This document shows, piece after piece, positions 1-12,100 of a stretch of DNA of 64,000 bases (the first letter of the stretch is position 1; every line of letters starts with the position of its first letter). Made by a program: the position numbers and the translations under genes. The notes beneath the pieces are model-generated. The model searched no databases. It saw only the letters and a list, made by a program, of their open reading frames with translations, and had not been told where the DNA came from. This DNA is from Cladopsammia gracilis (lineage: Eukaryota > Cnidaria > Anthozoa > Scleractinia > Dendrophylliidae): the NCBI GenBank assembly GCA_022457155.1, contig JAJGOT010000219.1, positions 1,202,501-1,266,500 of the forward strand, given 5' to 3'.

Positions 1-376
1 TCACAGAGTGTCCTGGGGGGGTGGGTCGCTACTCCATGACTGGCATCACAGAGTGTCCTGGGGGGGTGGGTCGCTACTCCATGACTGGCATCACAGAGTG
101 TCCTGGGGGGGTGGGTCGCTACTCCATGACTGGCATCACAGAGTGTCCTGGGGGGGTGGGTCGCTACTCCATGACTGGCATCACAGAGTGTCCTGGGGGG
201 GGTGGGTCGCTACTCCATGACTGGCATCACAGAGTGTCCTGGGGGGGTGGGTCGCTACTCCATGACTGGCATCACAGAGTGTCCTGGGGGGTGGGTCGCT
301 ACTCCATGACTGGCATCACAGAGTGTCCTGGGGGGGTGGGTCGCTACTCCATGACTGGCATCACAGAGTGTCCTGT
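1..376. repeat. Minisatellite, 45-bp unit, about 8 copies
   Basis: Tandem copies of a 45-bp unit containing cgctactccatgactggca and a G7 run; units vary only in the number of Gs (6 to 8). The left end is cut by the window. Because 45 is a multiple of 3, long frames stay open without being genes. Confidence 0.97.
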
Positions 377-1121
377 CCTTTCTTACGGTCCTGAGCGCTA
401 AATTTTAAAAGCTTCCGTCTGACAAAAGAGCCAAATTACAAAGAAAATGGGGAAAATGGCCAAACAAGGTGTATGTTTTACTCCATAACAAAAAAACTAA
501 GTACTTTGGAGGTTAGGTTCACCCTGGCTTATTTAGAAGAGCTGTTAGGGAATCATTTAAGACCCTTTCTATTTTCCTGAGATTTGGACAACTACTATCG
601 AATCGCGTTCTAAAATTCGTTTTTTTCGCTGATTTCGGTATGGAAAAAAAACCGCATTGATATTCAGGATGGTCTTTCTCTTCAAGAAAGGACTTGCTAA
701 CTAAGGTTCACCCTGGAAATGTTAGCCTCATGTCTAAACAAAAGATTGGCGAAGTTTTGCATTTAATACGATGCGTGGAAATAATATCAAAGCGCGATTT
801 TCTAGAAGGTGTTACGTCAACTAAAAATGGCGTTTTCAAATGTCTTCCTACGAACTCCCACGAGACCGGCAAACGGATTCAAATTTGAATAATTATCTCA
901 ACACAAACAAGTTCCCTCAGTCGTGAGAGGCGGGTGCTTGCTTTTTGCTTGTTAAAATTAGGATTTCAAAGAGAAGCCATCATTTATTTCATATTTCTCA
1001 TTGTCCGGCAAATAGAAAGTCCTACATTATTTTTAAAAACCTCAGTTAATATACTCTATATCTGAACTACGTTAATCGATCGAGTAAAAGAGCGCGTCTA
1101 GATCTGGACTGCAAAACGCTT

Positions 1122-1650
1122 TGTAAAGAGCACGAGAAACAAAGCGCAACGTACAAACGAGTGTCCCGTGCTTCACGCTCGCTATTTGGCAACGCTTTTA
1201 ACTGAAAACCACGTTCTGCGGAAAATGTTTTTACCATCGTACTTTGACTATTGCGAATCTAACTTGGCAAAATAAAAATCTTGCCGCACACGAATTTGTT
1301 GACTAAATGATCTGTAAAAAGCGAGAAGAATAAGACATCACGTCTTTTATAGACATTCAACGCACTGAAAATAACTTTAAAACGATCTAAACATTGTTAA
1401 AACGCGGTAGTTTGATAAAAAATTCGGTCTACGAGCCTCTTCAGTCGTCCGCCATATTAAAGTTCTGTAAAGAGCACGAGCAGAAAAGCGTAACGAACAA
1501 GGAAGTGACCCGCGCATCGCGCTTGCTATTTGGCAAAGCTTTTAACTGAAAACCATGTTCTGTGGAAAATGTTTTTGCCATCGGGCTCTAACCATTGCGA
1601 ATCTAAAGATTAAAGAGAAAATAAAATCTTGCCGCACATGAATTTGTTGA
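1122..1650. repeat. Direct duplication of about 190 bp
   Basis: The segment at 1122-1310 recurs at about 1466-1650, sharing gtaaagagcacgag, gctatttggcaa and atcttgccgcaca with scattered substitutions. No gene is seen in 377-1904. Confidence 0.75.
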
Positions 1651-1904
1651 CAAAATGCTTTGAAATTACTAATTAATTACAGCACGATTGTTAACTTTAT
1701 CACACCTTGGGATTTGCATCGCGCATCAGGCCGTGTAATTGACAGCAGTTGAATCTGTCAAGAGACTAGGGACTAGAGTATTTCCGAATCTTAATCTGTT
1801 GACGAATTACAACCGACTGTTCTGTATATGCAAATAATTATGCTGCGCATCAAGAAACTGGGCACTGTATGTACATATCGCGAAAGACTATGGCATTCCG
1901 GGAG

Positions 1905-2290
1905 ATGCCTGGGGTGCACGCTACTCCATGACTTGCAGCACAAAGTGTTCTGGGGGTAGTACGCTACTCCATGATTGGCATCACAAAGTGTTCTGGGGGT
2001 GGTACGCTACTCCATGACTGGCATCACAAGGTGTCCTGGGGGGGGGGGGGGGTGCTCGCTACTCCATGACTTGCATCACAAAGTGTTCTGGGGGTGGTAC
2101 GTTACTCCATGACTGGCATCACAAAGTGTCCTGGGGGTGCTCACTACTTCATGACTGGCATCACAAAGTGTCCTGGGGGTTGCACGCTACTCCATGACTG
2201 GCATCACAAAGTGTCCTGGAGGGGTGCACGCTACTCCATGACCGGCATCACAAAGTGTCTTGGGGGGTGGTACGCTACTCCATGACTGGC
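1905..2290. repeat. Second, diverged minisatellite block related to 1-376
   Basis: About eight units carrying acgctactccatgactggca and tcacaaagtg, clearly the same family as the first block but more diverged, with one G run expanded to about 16. The blocks are 1.5 kb apart and could be one array split by an insertion. Confidence 0.93.
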
Positions 2291-4320
2291 AAGACGTTGG
2301 GGGGTCGTTAATTTCGGGAATTGCTAGCAAGGTTTTAAAATTAACGGTACTTATTGACGGTATCATTTGGGTGCTGGTTGAGATCATTTTTGGGCGAGGA
2401 TCATATCGGAAGTTATACCTTTCTTTTGAATGTTTTCTAAATACAATTAGTGCACAGTGGTCCACCTTGGCAGTCAATATGGCAAATTGCCATTTAGCGG
2501 GAGTTTTTCTCAGTACAACGCGCACGTTGATTGGTTGATTCATGGTCGCATGACATCTAACAAACAAACAGTTTCCCGCCAATAGTTAACAAAACCTCTG
2601 CAACATCGCGCGACAAATCGCTCCCAAATCGCACTGAAATCGCCGCTGGTTTACACACGCGACTTGAAGATGCAACTTGCGCGCGACAAAAATTGCACAA
2701 AAAATCGCATGTGAAACGGGCCTTAACAAGCAACCGTGGTGCAGCAACAGTCAAGAATTCGTGTCGACTTCCGTCGAATGGTTCCTTAAAAGGTATGTTA
2801 TCTTATTTCCTTTTATATTTTGTGATAGAACATCCAATTTTTCAGTCGTATTTATCTTTTTCAATGACGTTTCTTGGAATGAATTGTTTGTTTATTTTGG
2901 CAGGCCGAAAGTAACGGCTGCCCGACAGTTGCGCGCGGTCCCGGTTGCTTCAATTACGAGTGTAACTAACGAAAAGACAAAAACAACTAAATAATACATC
3001 ATCTTTTATGAACTTCTGTGTCCAATGAAAGTATTAACGTTACCATGCTTTTCCAAATAAGTTAATGGTCACAACAGAAGTTGATACCACAGTAGTTAAA
3101 ATCCAGAAATTGTTACCCCCGGGAGGCCAGAGGGAAGGGACTTCCGTTTATTCCCGGCCAAAAAAAAACACATTGAGGTGAAAAACATCCAGAAATATTG
3201 ATGGTTTTAAGTTGGCTTTTTGCCTTCGAAACGCACAAAATGGACATTGTACCAGACGGAATGAGCGGAGAAAAGATTCTGACAGTGGAAAACAGCATGA
3301 GCCTAAAAACAAGCATGACACAAACCTGAGTTACAAAAAAAAATAAGTAATTGAAAAACCGCTTCACAAACGCGTAGCGGTACTCGTTTATTTTCTTTTT
3401 GTTTCTTCTTTACAAATGTCTTAAACTTGACTTCTTGAAGCCAAGTTCTGTATTTCCACATTTTAGTGACATTTTTTACAAAATAATATTTTCTTTTATG
3501 TAATAACTAAATACGTTTAGTTTACAGAACAAAATGTAGAACATTGCCATACCAACGATACTACAAGATGTTGATATACCTGTGAAAGGTATATTCTTTA
3601 TCTTCATTAGAAGAGATTTTTCATTTGACAGTAACCATATTCTGGCGAACTAATTAAATAAGGAGATAAAAATGCATTTTTTTATTCACAGATTGACTCG
3701 CATCAAAATTCCACTGGCCTATTCCGGGCACAAAAGAGCGTTTGCACGACGGCGATATTGGTGTCCCAAAACAATGGTGTTCTAAACGAAAGCTCTATTC
3801 TCAAATCTCCATTTCTCTCCCTAACTAAGCCAAGACAACCCGAAAGAAATAATTAGCTTTAAACCCGCCTCTTAAAATTCCTGTTTAGATCTGATCCGTT
3901 AAGGTGAGGCAACCAAAATGTGGCTAAATTTCCGGGTTTTCATGCAGACGCTTTCATTGTTTTAATAATGGTGGGATATCCAAACATCGAGAAGTGGCCG
4001 AGTCTTTTTTGACCCACTTCGGGGTCTTTGGATACCTGTTGAAATACTCTTTCGAAAATCCATGCAAATTAAAACCGGGTATCGGAGCCTCGTTCACGGT
4101 AGCGATTTCCTTTGTGTTCTCGTCACGAATTATTAATGAGTTTGAGAAGTTCTTAGGAATATGAGTCAGTTCTGAAACGAGAGACAAATGTGACTGAATA
4201 TAGCATTGCTTACTATGACTTGCGATATTTGGGGAATACATATATGGGGAAATAAATATAAACCAACATCAAAAGGAGCTTTTAGAATTGAACAGCATTG
4301 TTATTATACAGTGAATAAAC
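2291..4320. other. No gene recognised
   Basis: AT-rich sequence with only short frames. 2600-2735 has a stretch rich in gcgac and tcgca words ending gtgaaacgggccttaa, like the terminus of a decayed inverted-repeat element. Nothing else is recognised. Confidence 0.5.
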
Positions 4321-4323
4321 ACC

Positions 4324-4563
4324 TTGGCCCGGTTGTTCGAAAGCCGATTAACGTTAACCCAGGATTAAAACTTAACCGAGGATTCAATTTCTCTTGTTAG
4401 AAGTGTTTTCAAAAGCTAATTATAAGTTACATGCGAAGACAACTCAGAGACAAAAATATCGGGCAAAAATACTTTGGAAAAATCTCCATTGCTTAATTAT
4501 TTAACTGGAGTCAAAATTGATGCTAACCCTGGGTTAAAACCGCGCTTTGAACAACCCGACCCA
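4324..4563. mobile_element. MITE with tggcccggttgttcgaaagc termini
   Basis: The left end ggcccggttgttcgaaagc pairs with the right end gctttgaacaacccgaccca read on the other strand, about 240 bp apart. Motifs taacccaggattaaaa and taaccctgggttaaaa lie just inside. No coding capacity. Confidence 0.7.
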
Positions 4564-4780
4564 GTATATCAAGGAAGAAATGACAAGAGCTGGATGCATT
4601 TTGGTCTCCTTTTGGGGACCTTGATGAGGAGATTGGGTGACCCTTTGGTGACAAATTTGAATGACTAAATATTTAAATAGAGTTCATTTGATATTTAGCG
4701 AATTTATATCACGAGACGAGAAACTCGTACAAGATGGAAATTTGCCTCACGAATTATAGCCTAAAAGAGCAGTGTTCAAA

Positions 4781-4952
4781 AGGCCATTTCCGAGTTACGT
4801 TATGCCTCGTTGTCAAAGCGAGGCTTAGGTGCACAACCTTTCATATGGAAATGAGTTTTATTTGCATTTGAATAAAAACTCATTTCCATATGAAAGGTTG
4901 TGCACCTAGCCTCGCTTTGACAACGAGACATAACGTAAATCGGAAATGGCCT
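4781..4952. mobile_element. Foldback element, about 80-bp arms
   Basis: Arms from aggccatttccg to the matching cggaaatggcct, including ttcatatggaaatgag and its reverse, leave a loop of only a few bases. Arms are nearly identical, suggesting recent origin or gene conversion. Confidence 0.85.
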
Positions 4953-4957
4953 ATTAA

Positions 4958-5200
4958 GTGACGTAAAACCAAAGTAATCAATCTGGCCAATCACAACAGA
5001 CTCAGACAATCCAATGAACCAATCAGAACTCGTAGCAAATACATGTAGCCGGTGCAAAGCGCGGGAAAATGCGTGTGAGCAAGTCACGATTGGTTTTGGT
5101 TTTACTTCTGTTTGGTTGAGAAAGTAGCGCGAGATTTTTTAGCCAATCACAAAACGAATGTAATCACGAAATTACTTTTGACACTCAAATTCGAAACCGC
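4958..5200. mobile_element. CCAAT-box MITE, copy 1
   Basis: Contains gtaaaaccaaagtaatc, several ccaatca motifs, gcgcgggaaaa, cacgattggtttt and ends acactcaaattcgaaaccgc. The left terminus is lost. Confidence 0.8.
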
Positions 5201-5846
5201 TTTACATATTTTCTGTATATCAGCTACTCCTACAATTAAAATTCCTACTGTTTGAATGGTTGAATGTGAATTCTGCATTTCTCGCCTCGGCAAAATGGAT
5301 GGATAGCTTAACTTGGAGACAGAAAAAGCGCTCTTTACCAGATTAAATAAATGAATAAATCGATTTTGTTCAACGAGGGTAACAGTCTCCTGACAGACAA
5401 ACTGGTAACCCTTGGATTCCAAGTCCAATGGGAATTTGGCAATGTTGGTTTCGTTGGCGGGAGAAGAAACCGAAGATGCGTGAGAAAAATTAATCGGAGA
5501 AGGACCAATCCAAGCGACAAACTCAACCCACATATGACGCTGAAACTCAGGCCAAAACACAAATTTAAGATAATCGTAAGGCATATTTTCCGTCTGAACC
5601 GAGCTCCTCGTCTCAGTACGAATTCGACTGTTGCGACGGTTTAGTGTGCCATGGGTACCAGAGGTTCTCTCGGCACGCTTTCGTGAAAAGACGGGGTCGG
5701 CCGACCGTTCGGCAACGAGCGGCAAAGAGACATAAGAGAAATGTAATGCGAGAGAGACGAGAACGCGAGACAAGCCTCTGCCACCCAAGGTAGCTTTAGT
5801 GTTGCACCATGGCGGGAGGGGGGTGGTCTGTATCCACCACTGAAGT
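5201..5846 (-). other. 3' flank of ptch-A, probable 3' UTR
   Basis: Follows the gene A stop. No clear polyadenylation signal was seen. 5420-5570 resembles 11300-11430 in reverse orientation (gcgtcatatgtgggttgagttt), a dispersed repeat. A 256-codon frame here is a shadow on another frame. Confidence 0.4.
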
Positions 5847-6140
5847 TTAAAGTTTAAAATCGTACGATTTTGCATTTGGGTCATCATACGTTCCCACACT
5901 TGCGCCCCTTGGCTCATCTACAGATGGCTCCACTTGTGCCCCGTGTTTAATGTTCTGAAAAGTCCTTTCTAACGAGGATCCGTGATCGCTGCGTTTATCA
6001 TCCTCTTTCTTGATTACATTCATTTCATTTTCTTCAACTTCCAGGGAATTAATTGCTGATTCGGCGGACGAAGCATCCGCAGCTGCGTTTTGAAAGGCGA
6101 GTGAATTATTGGCGTCTGGTGAGGTGTTGATTTCGTGTGC
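5847..6140 (-). CDS. ptch: ptch-A coding exon 25: short cytoplasmic tail and stop
   Basis: Ninety-seven residues rich in Ala, Ser, Asn, Glu and Asp, ending NAKSYDFKL then TAA at 5849-5847. It shows no PPxY motif and no counterpart of the Thr/Val/Ala motif in gene B's tail. Support is the GTTGTAG acceptor, the phase and the open frame, not homology. Confidence 0.82.
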   Translation of the reverse strand, partial: AHEINTSPDANNSLAFQNAAADASSAESAINSLEVEENEMNVIKKEDDKRSDHGSSLERTFQNIKHGAQVEPSVDEPRGASVGTYDDPNAKSYDFKL

Positions 6141-9100
6141 CTACAACAAAATATAAACTGATATTCATATAATCGCAAGAAATCGCGCACGACCGCAACA
6201 TTGCAAAACAGTCTGTATTTGTCGCAATCTTTTCCGCCGAAAAAAGCGGCAATAATTATACACGTATTAATAGATAAATAATTAATTTCTAGATATTTTT
6301 GGATTTTAAATTTAGATTAGCTAAATTTTATTTTTCCTTTTGTTTTGTAATCTATTTGTTTCTCATTTGTGGGCTTCCTGTAAAGTAGCTTTCACCTAAG
6401 TGGAGTGCCACGTTAAATAAAGTTCTATCTATCTATCTAATACCTGAAACGGCGGAAAAGAACTGGAGCGAGTCTGAATATAGAAAGTGCTTGTAAGCGC
6501 GAGCTTATGGACATTCGCGCGAAAATCTTCTAACATTGATTTTTTTATTTAACTTCTGCTACAGCAAGATAATGAGTTCCTCGTGTCAGAAATGCCAAAA
6601 AAAGTGGGGGATATCGACTTAGTTTCGGAGATAAGATATCTCAAAGGCGACCCTAATTTAGAAAAAAATCGGTCTTCCTCACTCGATATGGTCCCAATAG
6701 CTGTTTAATAGTCTAAAACTATTGTAAATGAATTTCTAAAATGCAACTTTCTATGTCGGTGAAAACTAGGCTGTTATAGACTTTGTTATGGTCTGTTCAC
6801 AGACGAGAGCACACGCGAAGGGCGCGCGCGGGGTTGTCGCTCTCCGCGCTCGAAGTGCTTTCTTTCCTATCATAAGAACGTGGATGACCCAACGACTACC
6901 AGGGCCACGTCCAAGCTTTGTTAAAATAATCTGCATTTTTTTTAATCGTTCACTTACCACTGCTCCGGGTCCGACAATAGACAGAAGTACCGGTAAAAAT
7001 AGGAGGCCATTGAATGTACCGATCAATATTAACGCAACCAGCAGGTTAAAAAAGTATCTGAAAAGAAGTCAGATAAGAAAAGTTAGTTTTTTACCACAAT
7101 TGCCGCTAAACTCGCAATCTGATTGGTCGACGTGAGTGGTAAATGAGAGTCCAGACAACGGTGCTGACGCTAACATCACGCGCGCTTGAAAACAACCAAT
7201 CAGATTGCGAGAAAGTTATAGACAACGCTTGCTCTTTCTTTGCTGTCGCGTTTTGTAACAAGACTTCGATTTTTCCTTGTATTTTTTTCTAAATATTGTT
7301 GTAAAAAACAAATTTACACCGGTTTTCCGTGGTGTGGACTCTTATTTACCACGATTTACGTCATCACATGGTCAAAATTTGTTGCTGACTCACTCGGCGG
7401 CGCCTCGTGAGTCCACAACATTTTGACCATGTGATGACGTAAATCGTGGTAAATAAGAGTCCACACCACGGAAAACCGGTGTAAATTTGTTAAATCGCCT
7501 TTGAGGACTGGACAATCTAGGACGGCTACCCAAATTAAAGATTCTCTTTGACGGAGGACTGGCGGTCGAAACGGCAGCTTTTGAATCTCTTTTGTAATTC
7601 TCTCTGGCGAAAGGCTCCCGGGGGGATACTTAACATAGATTTGTACGAGAATGCTCCGCCCCGAGGTCCAAACCCTTACCCTTTCATATTGCGTTTTTGA
7701 CAGAAAAGGTACCCCTTTCATATACCTTTCATTGAAAATGGTACCCCTGTCATGTAGCCTTTACGTGCGTCTTTTTGATATATTTTGAAAGGCCCTTTTT
7801 ATAATACTTAAATGGCAGTTTTCCCTACCTTTTTTATGCTTCAACTCGTGTTTGCGCTACCCTTTCCTATTCTTCGTGAAATCCCTACCCTTTCATATAC
7901 TTCAACTCGTGAAATCCCGACCCTTTCATACACCTCCAGCCTCAAAAAGGTACCCCTTTCGGACGGAGCATCCCCGTATAGCCCATTATAGGGAGTACCC
8001 CCCCCCCCCCCGGCCCCCCGCCCTCGGGCCAGAATGGGAACTTTGATTTCTTGACCGCCTGTCACTAAATCAAAATTGATGAACTGTAATTCACTTCCAT
8101 CCTTGTAATCCTGCGCTTTTTCTCCAAACTACTGCTTCCGTTTTTTCTATAGAATCTTTCCATCCAATTTAGTTATATATCTGGCCCGGACAGTCGCATC
8201 CCTTTAATAAGCCGAGGAACTAAGTTTTCAATTAGACGTCCTTAGACATAATTGGGTTTTCTGAATGGGCCGGCGACCTCTCCTTGGCCATGACCGCCGT
8301 CCTCGAGCGTCCCGTCTTCGTATCATATGATCCCGATTCTGTGAGAGCAGACTCCTTTACCGATCTTTCTTCCGATAATTTCCGATCTTTCCCGATCTTT
8401 TCCGATCTTTTCCGATCTTAACACAAAAGTCCGAAAACGCTTCTGTTCTCGTAGGCCACTGTAATAGACAACAATAAAAATTGAAAAACAAAGAAGCCAC
8501 TCTTTCGTTTCCTGTAGTTTCTCACCTGACTATAAATTGAAATGGGGACCCAGCCAGCATTACAACGCCAAGAAAGGTAGATATAGCGCCATCAATGATA
8601 GGCACAAAGACTTGTTCAATGGCCTTCTGCATTCTCTCGTTTCTGTTACCAAGTGTGTGTAGAAACGCCTGCAAGTGAATTGACGGTGTGGTGAAGTTAC
8701 GAAAATGAGCATTGGTCGAAACAGAAAAAATGAAAGTACTGCTCAAGAGCTTTCATTTGAATGGTCACACTTTGGGGTTTAGTCCACAGACTCAAAACTT
8801 AGAACCACCTTGTACAGCATAATAATTAGTGCCACAGAAAAGTACCGCCGAGCTCCAAATTTCGAGTGTAACAATTCAAATGTGGTATTGTTTGTTATGC
8901 TATACAAGGCGGTGGATCTAACGTTTGAAAGCTATTGTGCAATACTTCCCTGTGGTGCTGTTTATTATGCTGTACAAGGTGGTTCTAACTTTTGAGTCTG
9001 TGGATGAAATCCTAAAGTGTGACTATTCAAATGGAAGCTACTGAGCAGTACTTTCCTGTGGTGCTGTTTATTATGCTGTACAAGGTGGTTCTAACTTTTG

Positions 9101-12100
9101 AACTTTTGAGTCTGTGGATGAAATCCTAAAGTGTTGCATGTGACCATTCAAATGAACGGTGCTGAGCAGTACTTTTCTATGGTGCTGTCTGTTTTTTCAG
9201 AATATTACAAAATAAAATTTTCGAACATACCATGCACATGTGTACAGTAAACTCCACACCAACACCAACAGAGAGAATGAGTGTGACCGCTGGTACAGCG
9301 CTGAGTTTAAGTCCAACCAAACCCATGAAGCCATATAATTCCACAGTGATCATTAAGAGGACCACTACTATGATTCCAGCTGCCCAGATGTTGAACAATA
9401 TGGCCGCCATAACAACAAAACTCACAGCCAGAGAAATTGAAATGGCGGTATATATTTGCTTTTTTAGCCAGATGTACTGCTCCCAAAACGTAAATGGCAC
9501 ACCGCTGGGGTAGTTGGAAAGTCCATCGGCTGTGAATCTGTCGCAGATTTCTCGAACACTCTAGGGAAGTAAAAAGACAGTCAGCTATTTTCATGACGCT
9601 CTCGAAAGACAAAAGCCACATTTCCTTAAATTAAAACTGTGAAAGGAGAACTATATTTGTGCATAGTAAAGATTGTTTGGCTGCGATTTGTGAAGACTAA
9701 AAGAAGTCTCTTATTTTTCTCAACGTTAAGTCAAGCGAGCCGCAAAAACATATTCTTGTTCCTGTACGAGTAAAACAGCCAACAATGCGACCTGTAGATC
9801 CTTTGTGCTTCCAAACTTAAAGTGCCCCTGTGATCAAATTTTGGATTTTCATTTTTTTTTACGTTATCGTGTACAATTAGACTTTCTTTATCATCTTGTC
9901 AAATTTCAATTCATTACGAACATCAGAAGTCATTTTATTTTAACATTTATTTCCGAGGATTTACGGCCGCCATTAATCAACCTTGTTCCAAGGCTTGGTT
10001 GTGAATGGGAGAAAGTGACGTCAAAGACTCAAACATACCTCACGGTTTGAAATTATAATAACAATAAGTGTTGAAAATCACGCGAAAAGCAACAAAAACT
10101 TTGGACTTGTTCTTCGTGCAATTTTCTACGCTGATTGTTATTATAATTTCAACCCGTGACGTATGTTTGAGTCTTTGACGTCACCTTCTCCCATTCGCAA
10201 CCAAGCCTTGGAACAAGGTTGATTAATGGCGGCCGTAAATTCTCGGAAATAAATGTTAAAATAAAATGACGTCTGATGTTCATAATGGATTGAAATTTGG
10301 CAAGATGAGTAAGAAAGTCTAATAGTACACGAAAATGTAAAAAAATCAAAATCAAAAATTTGATCATAGGGGCACTTTAAGGGTTGCTACAGTGATTTTA
10401 GCACATAAAACATACCTTGATAAGCGCCACAAAGTCCTTGGTTTCTTTGAGACCAATGACATTAAAGTTGATCTTAGCGAACTTAATTGGTTCGGCAGTC
10501 GGCACTGAAATAAAACCAACAAGGTAGAACTAATATCTCTACGATCTAAGACCTACATTATGATACAAATTAACATGTTTACGTTAAAACCCTAGCTTCA
10601 CCTTTATTTATAATATTCGGTGACTACCGGTATAAGCAGCGACAAGAGGATTTAAAGCAGAAAATGATTAACACGGGCGTTTTCTCTTTTATTAGATAGT
10701 AAATTGGTAGGCTCCTCGCATGGGGCTTTGCGTCCCGTTCGCGTCTTTCCCTTTGGTCCATCCCAGTTTTGTTTGTGCCAAATAAAGTTATGAAACAGAA
10801 ACAAAAAATAGGTGTACGCAAGCGAATTCACGCTCAGTCCTCCGTAATTTTTTTGTCTTTCTTCAGAGAAAATAAAAAGTACCTTGCATTGCTTGATCAT
10901 CTTGCGGAGACCTGTGGTTCGTCCAGTCAACGGTCTCTGGTTTAATGCTGGCCTACAACAACCAAACGAACAGCAGTCAGATCAAAGAATCAACGTATTG
11001 GGCATTAATTTTCTCCTCCAGGTATTCTCTATACTGCAAAACAGTCCCTATTTTTGCGGGAGTTCACCGAAAAAAAGCGGCGATAACTAAAGCGGCGGAA
11101 AATAACTGGAGCGAGTCTGAAAGAGAGGGCGAGACAGGGGAAAGACTCTTCGCGCCATTCCTCGCGAGTGTCGGTGCTTTGCTCCTACGCATGGTCCAGG
11201 TGAATTGAAATCTTATCGGTCGGGAGGAGTGAGGAGAAGGAAATGGTGAGATCAAGCTCGTCCCCCCCCCTCTCCCCCCCCCCCCCCCCTCATCAATGTG
11301 ACCTGGCTTCGAATTAATCCCGGATTCGGCGTCATATATGGGTTGAGTTTGTTTTTGATTCTCGTTCTTGCTTCGAGGGTTTTTTTGTTCCTTCGGTTTT
11401 TCCACCCTACTCTAAAACCACGATTTTCAAATTCGAAAGACTTACACTTCATAAAATCTAAGCAAAACATAACAGAAACATTGAAAACTAAGGCCTATAG
11501 GAACGTTGAACTGTCTCACGTCATGTAATTTAAGAGTTGGCAGGTTTGTTGATTTTCACAGCCCTACACACAACACGCGATTTCCCTTCATCTTCGCTGT
11601 TCGAACAAAATACCTCCAGCAATGATGAGAGCTACATGATAGTACGGTCATGTGAGCCAGAATGTAAATAACTCACAGCATGAAAGCAAGCTTACATTAG
11701 AGCAGTTTTCAATTGAGTGTCGTAAAACCAAAACCAAAGGAATTACTCTGACCAATCACAGCAGTCATAAACAATCCATTGAACCAATCAGAGCTCGAAG
11801 CAATCACATGTCGGCGGCGCCAAGCGCGGGAAAACGCGTGCGAGCAAGTCACGATTGGTTTTAGTTTTACTTCTGATTGGTCGAAAAGTGGCGCGAGAAT
11901 TTTTAGCCAATCACAAAGCGTAGCAATGCAAAACCAAAGCAATTATATTGAAAATAATTATCGTGGGGCACGGGGTTCTGTTCTGTTCTGTTCTGTTCTG
12001 TTGCCATATTTTACGGTTTTCTGAATAAACAAAAAATTCAGCCAACAAACCTGTGAAAATGCATAACCTAAAACATCCCTGTCCACCCATGCTGTGAGCG

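Noticed and set aside
21..401. 126-codon repetitive frame rich in GRYSMTGITECPGG
   Set aside because: Product of the 45-bp minisatellite, whose length is a multiple of 3.
5147..5917. 256-codon frame on the minus strand
   Set aside because: It overlaps the true last exon of ptch-A in another frame and runs through repeat DNA; no homology and biased composition.
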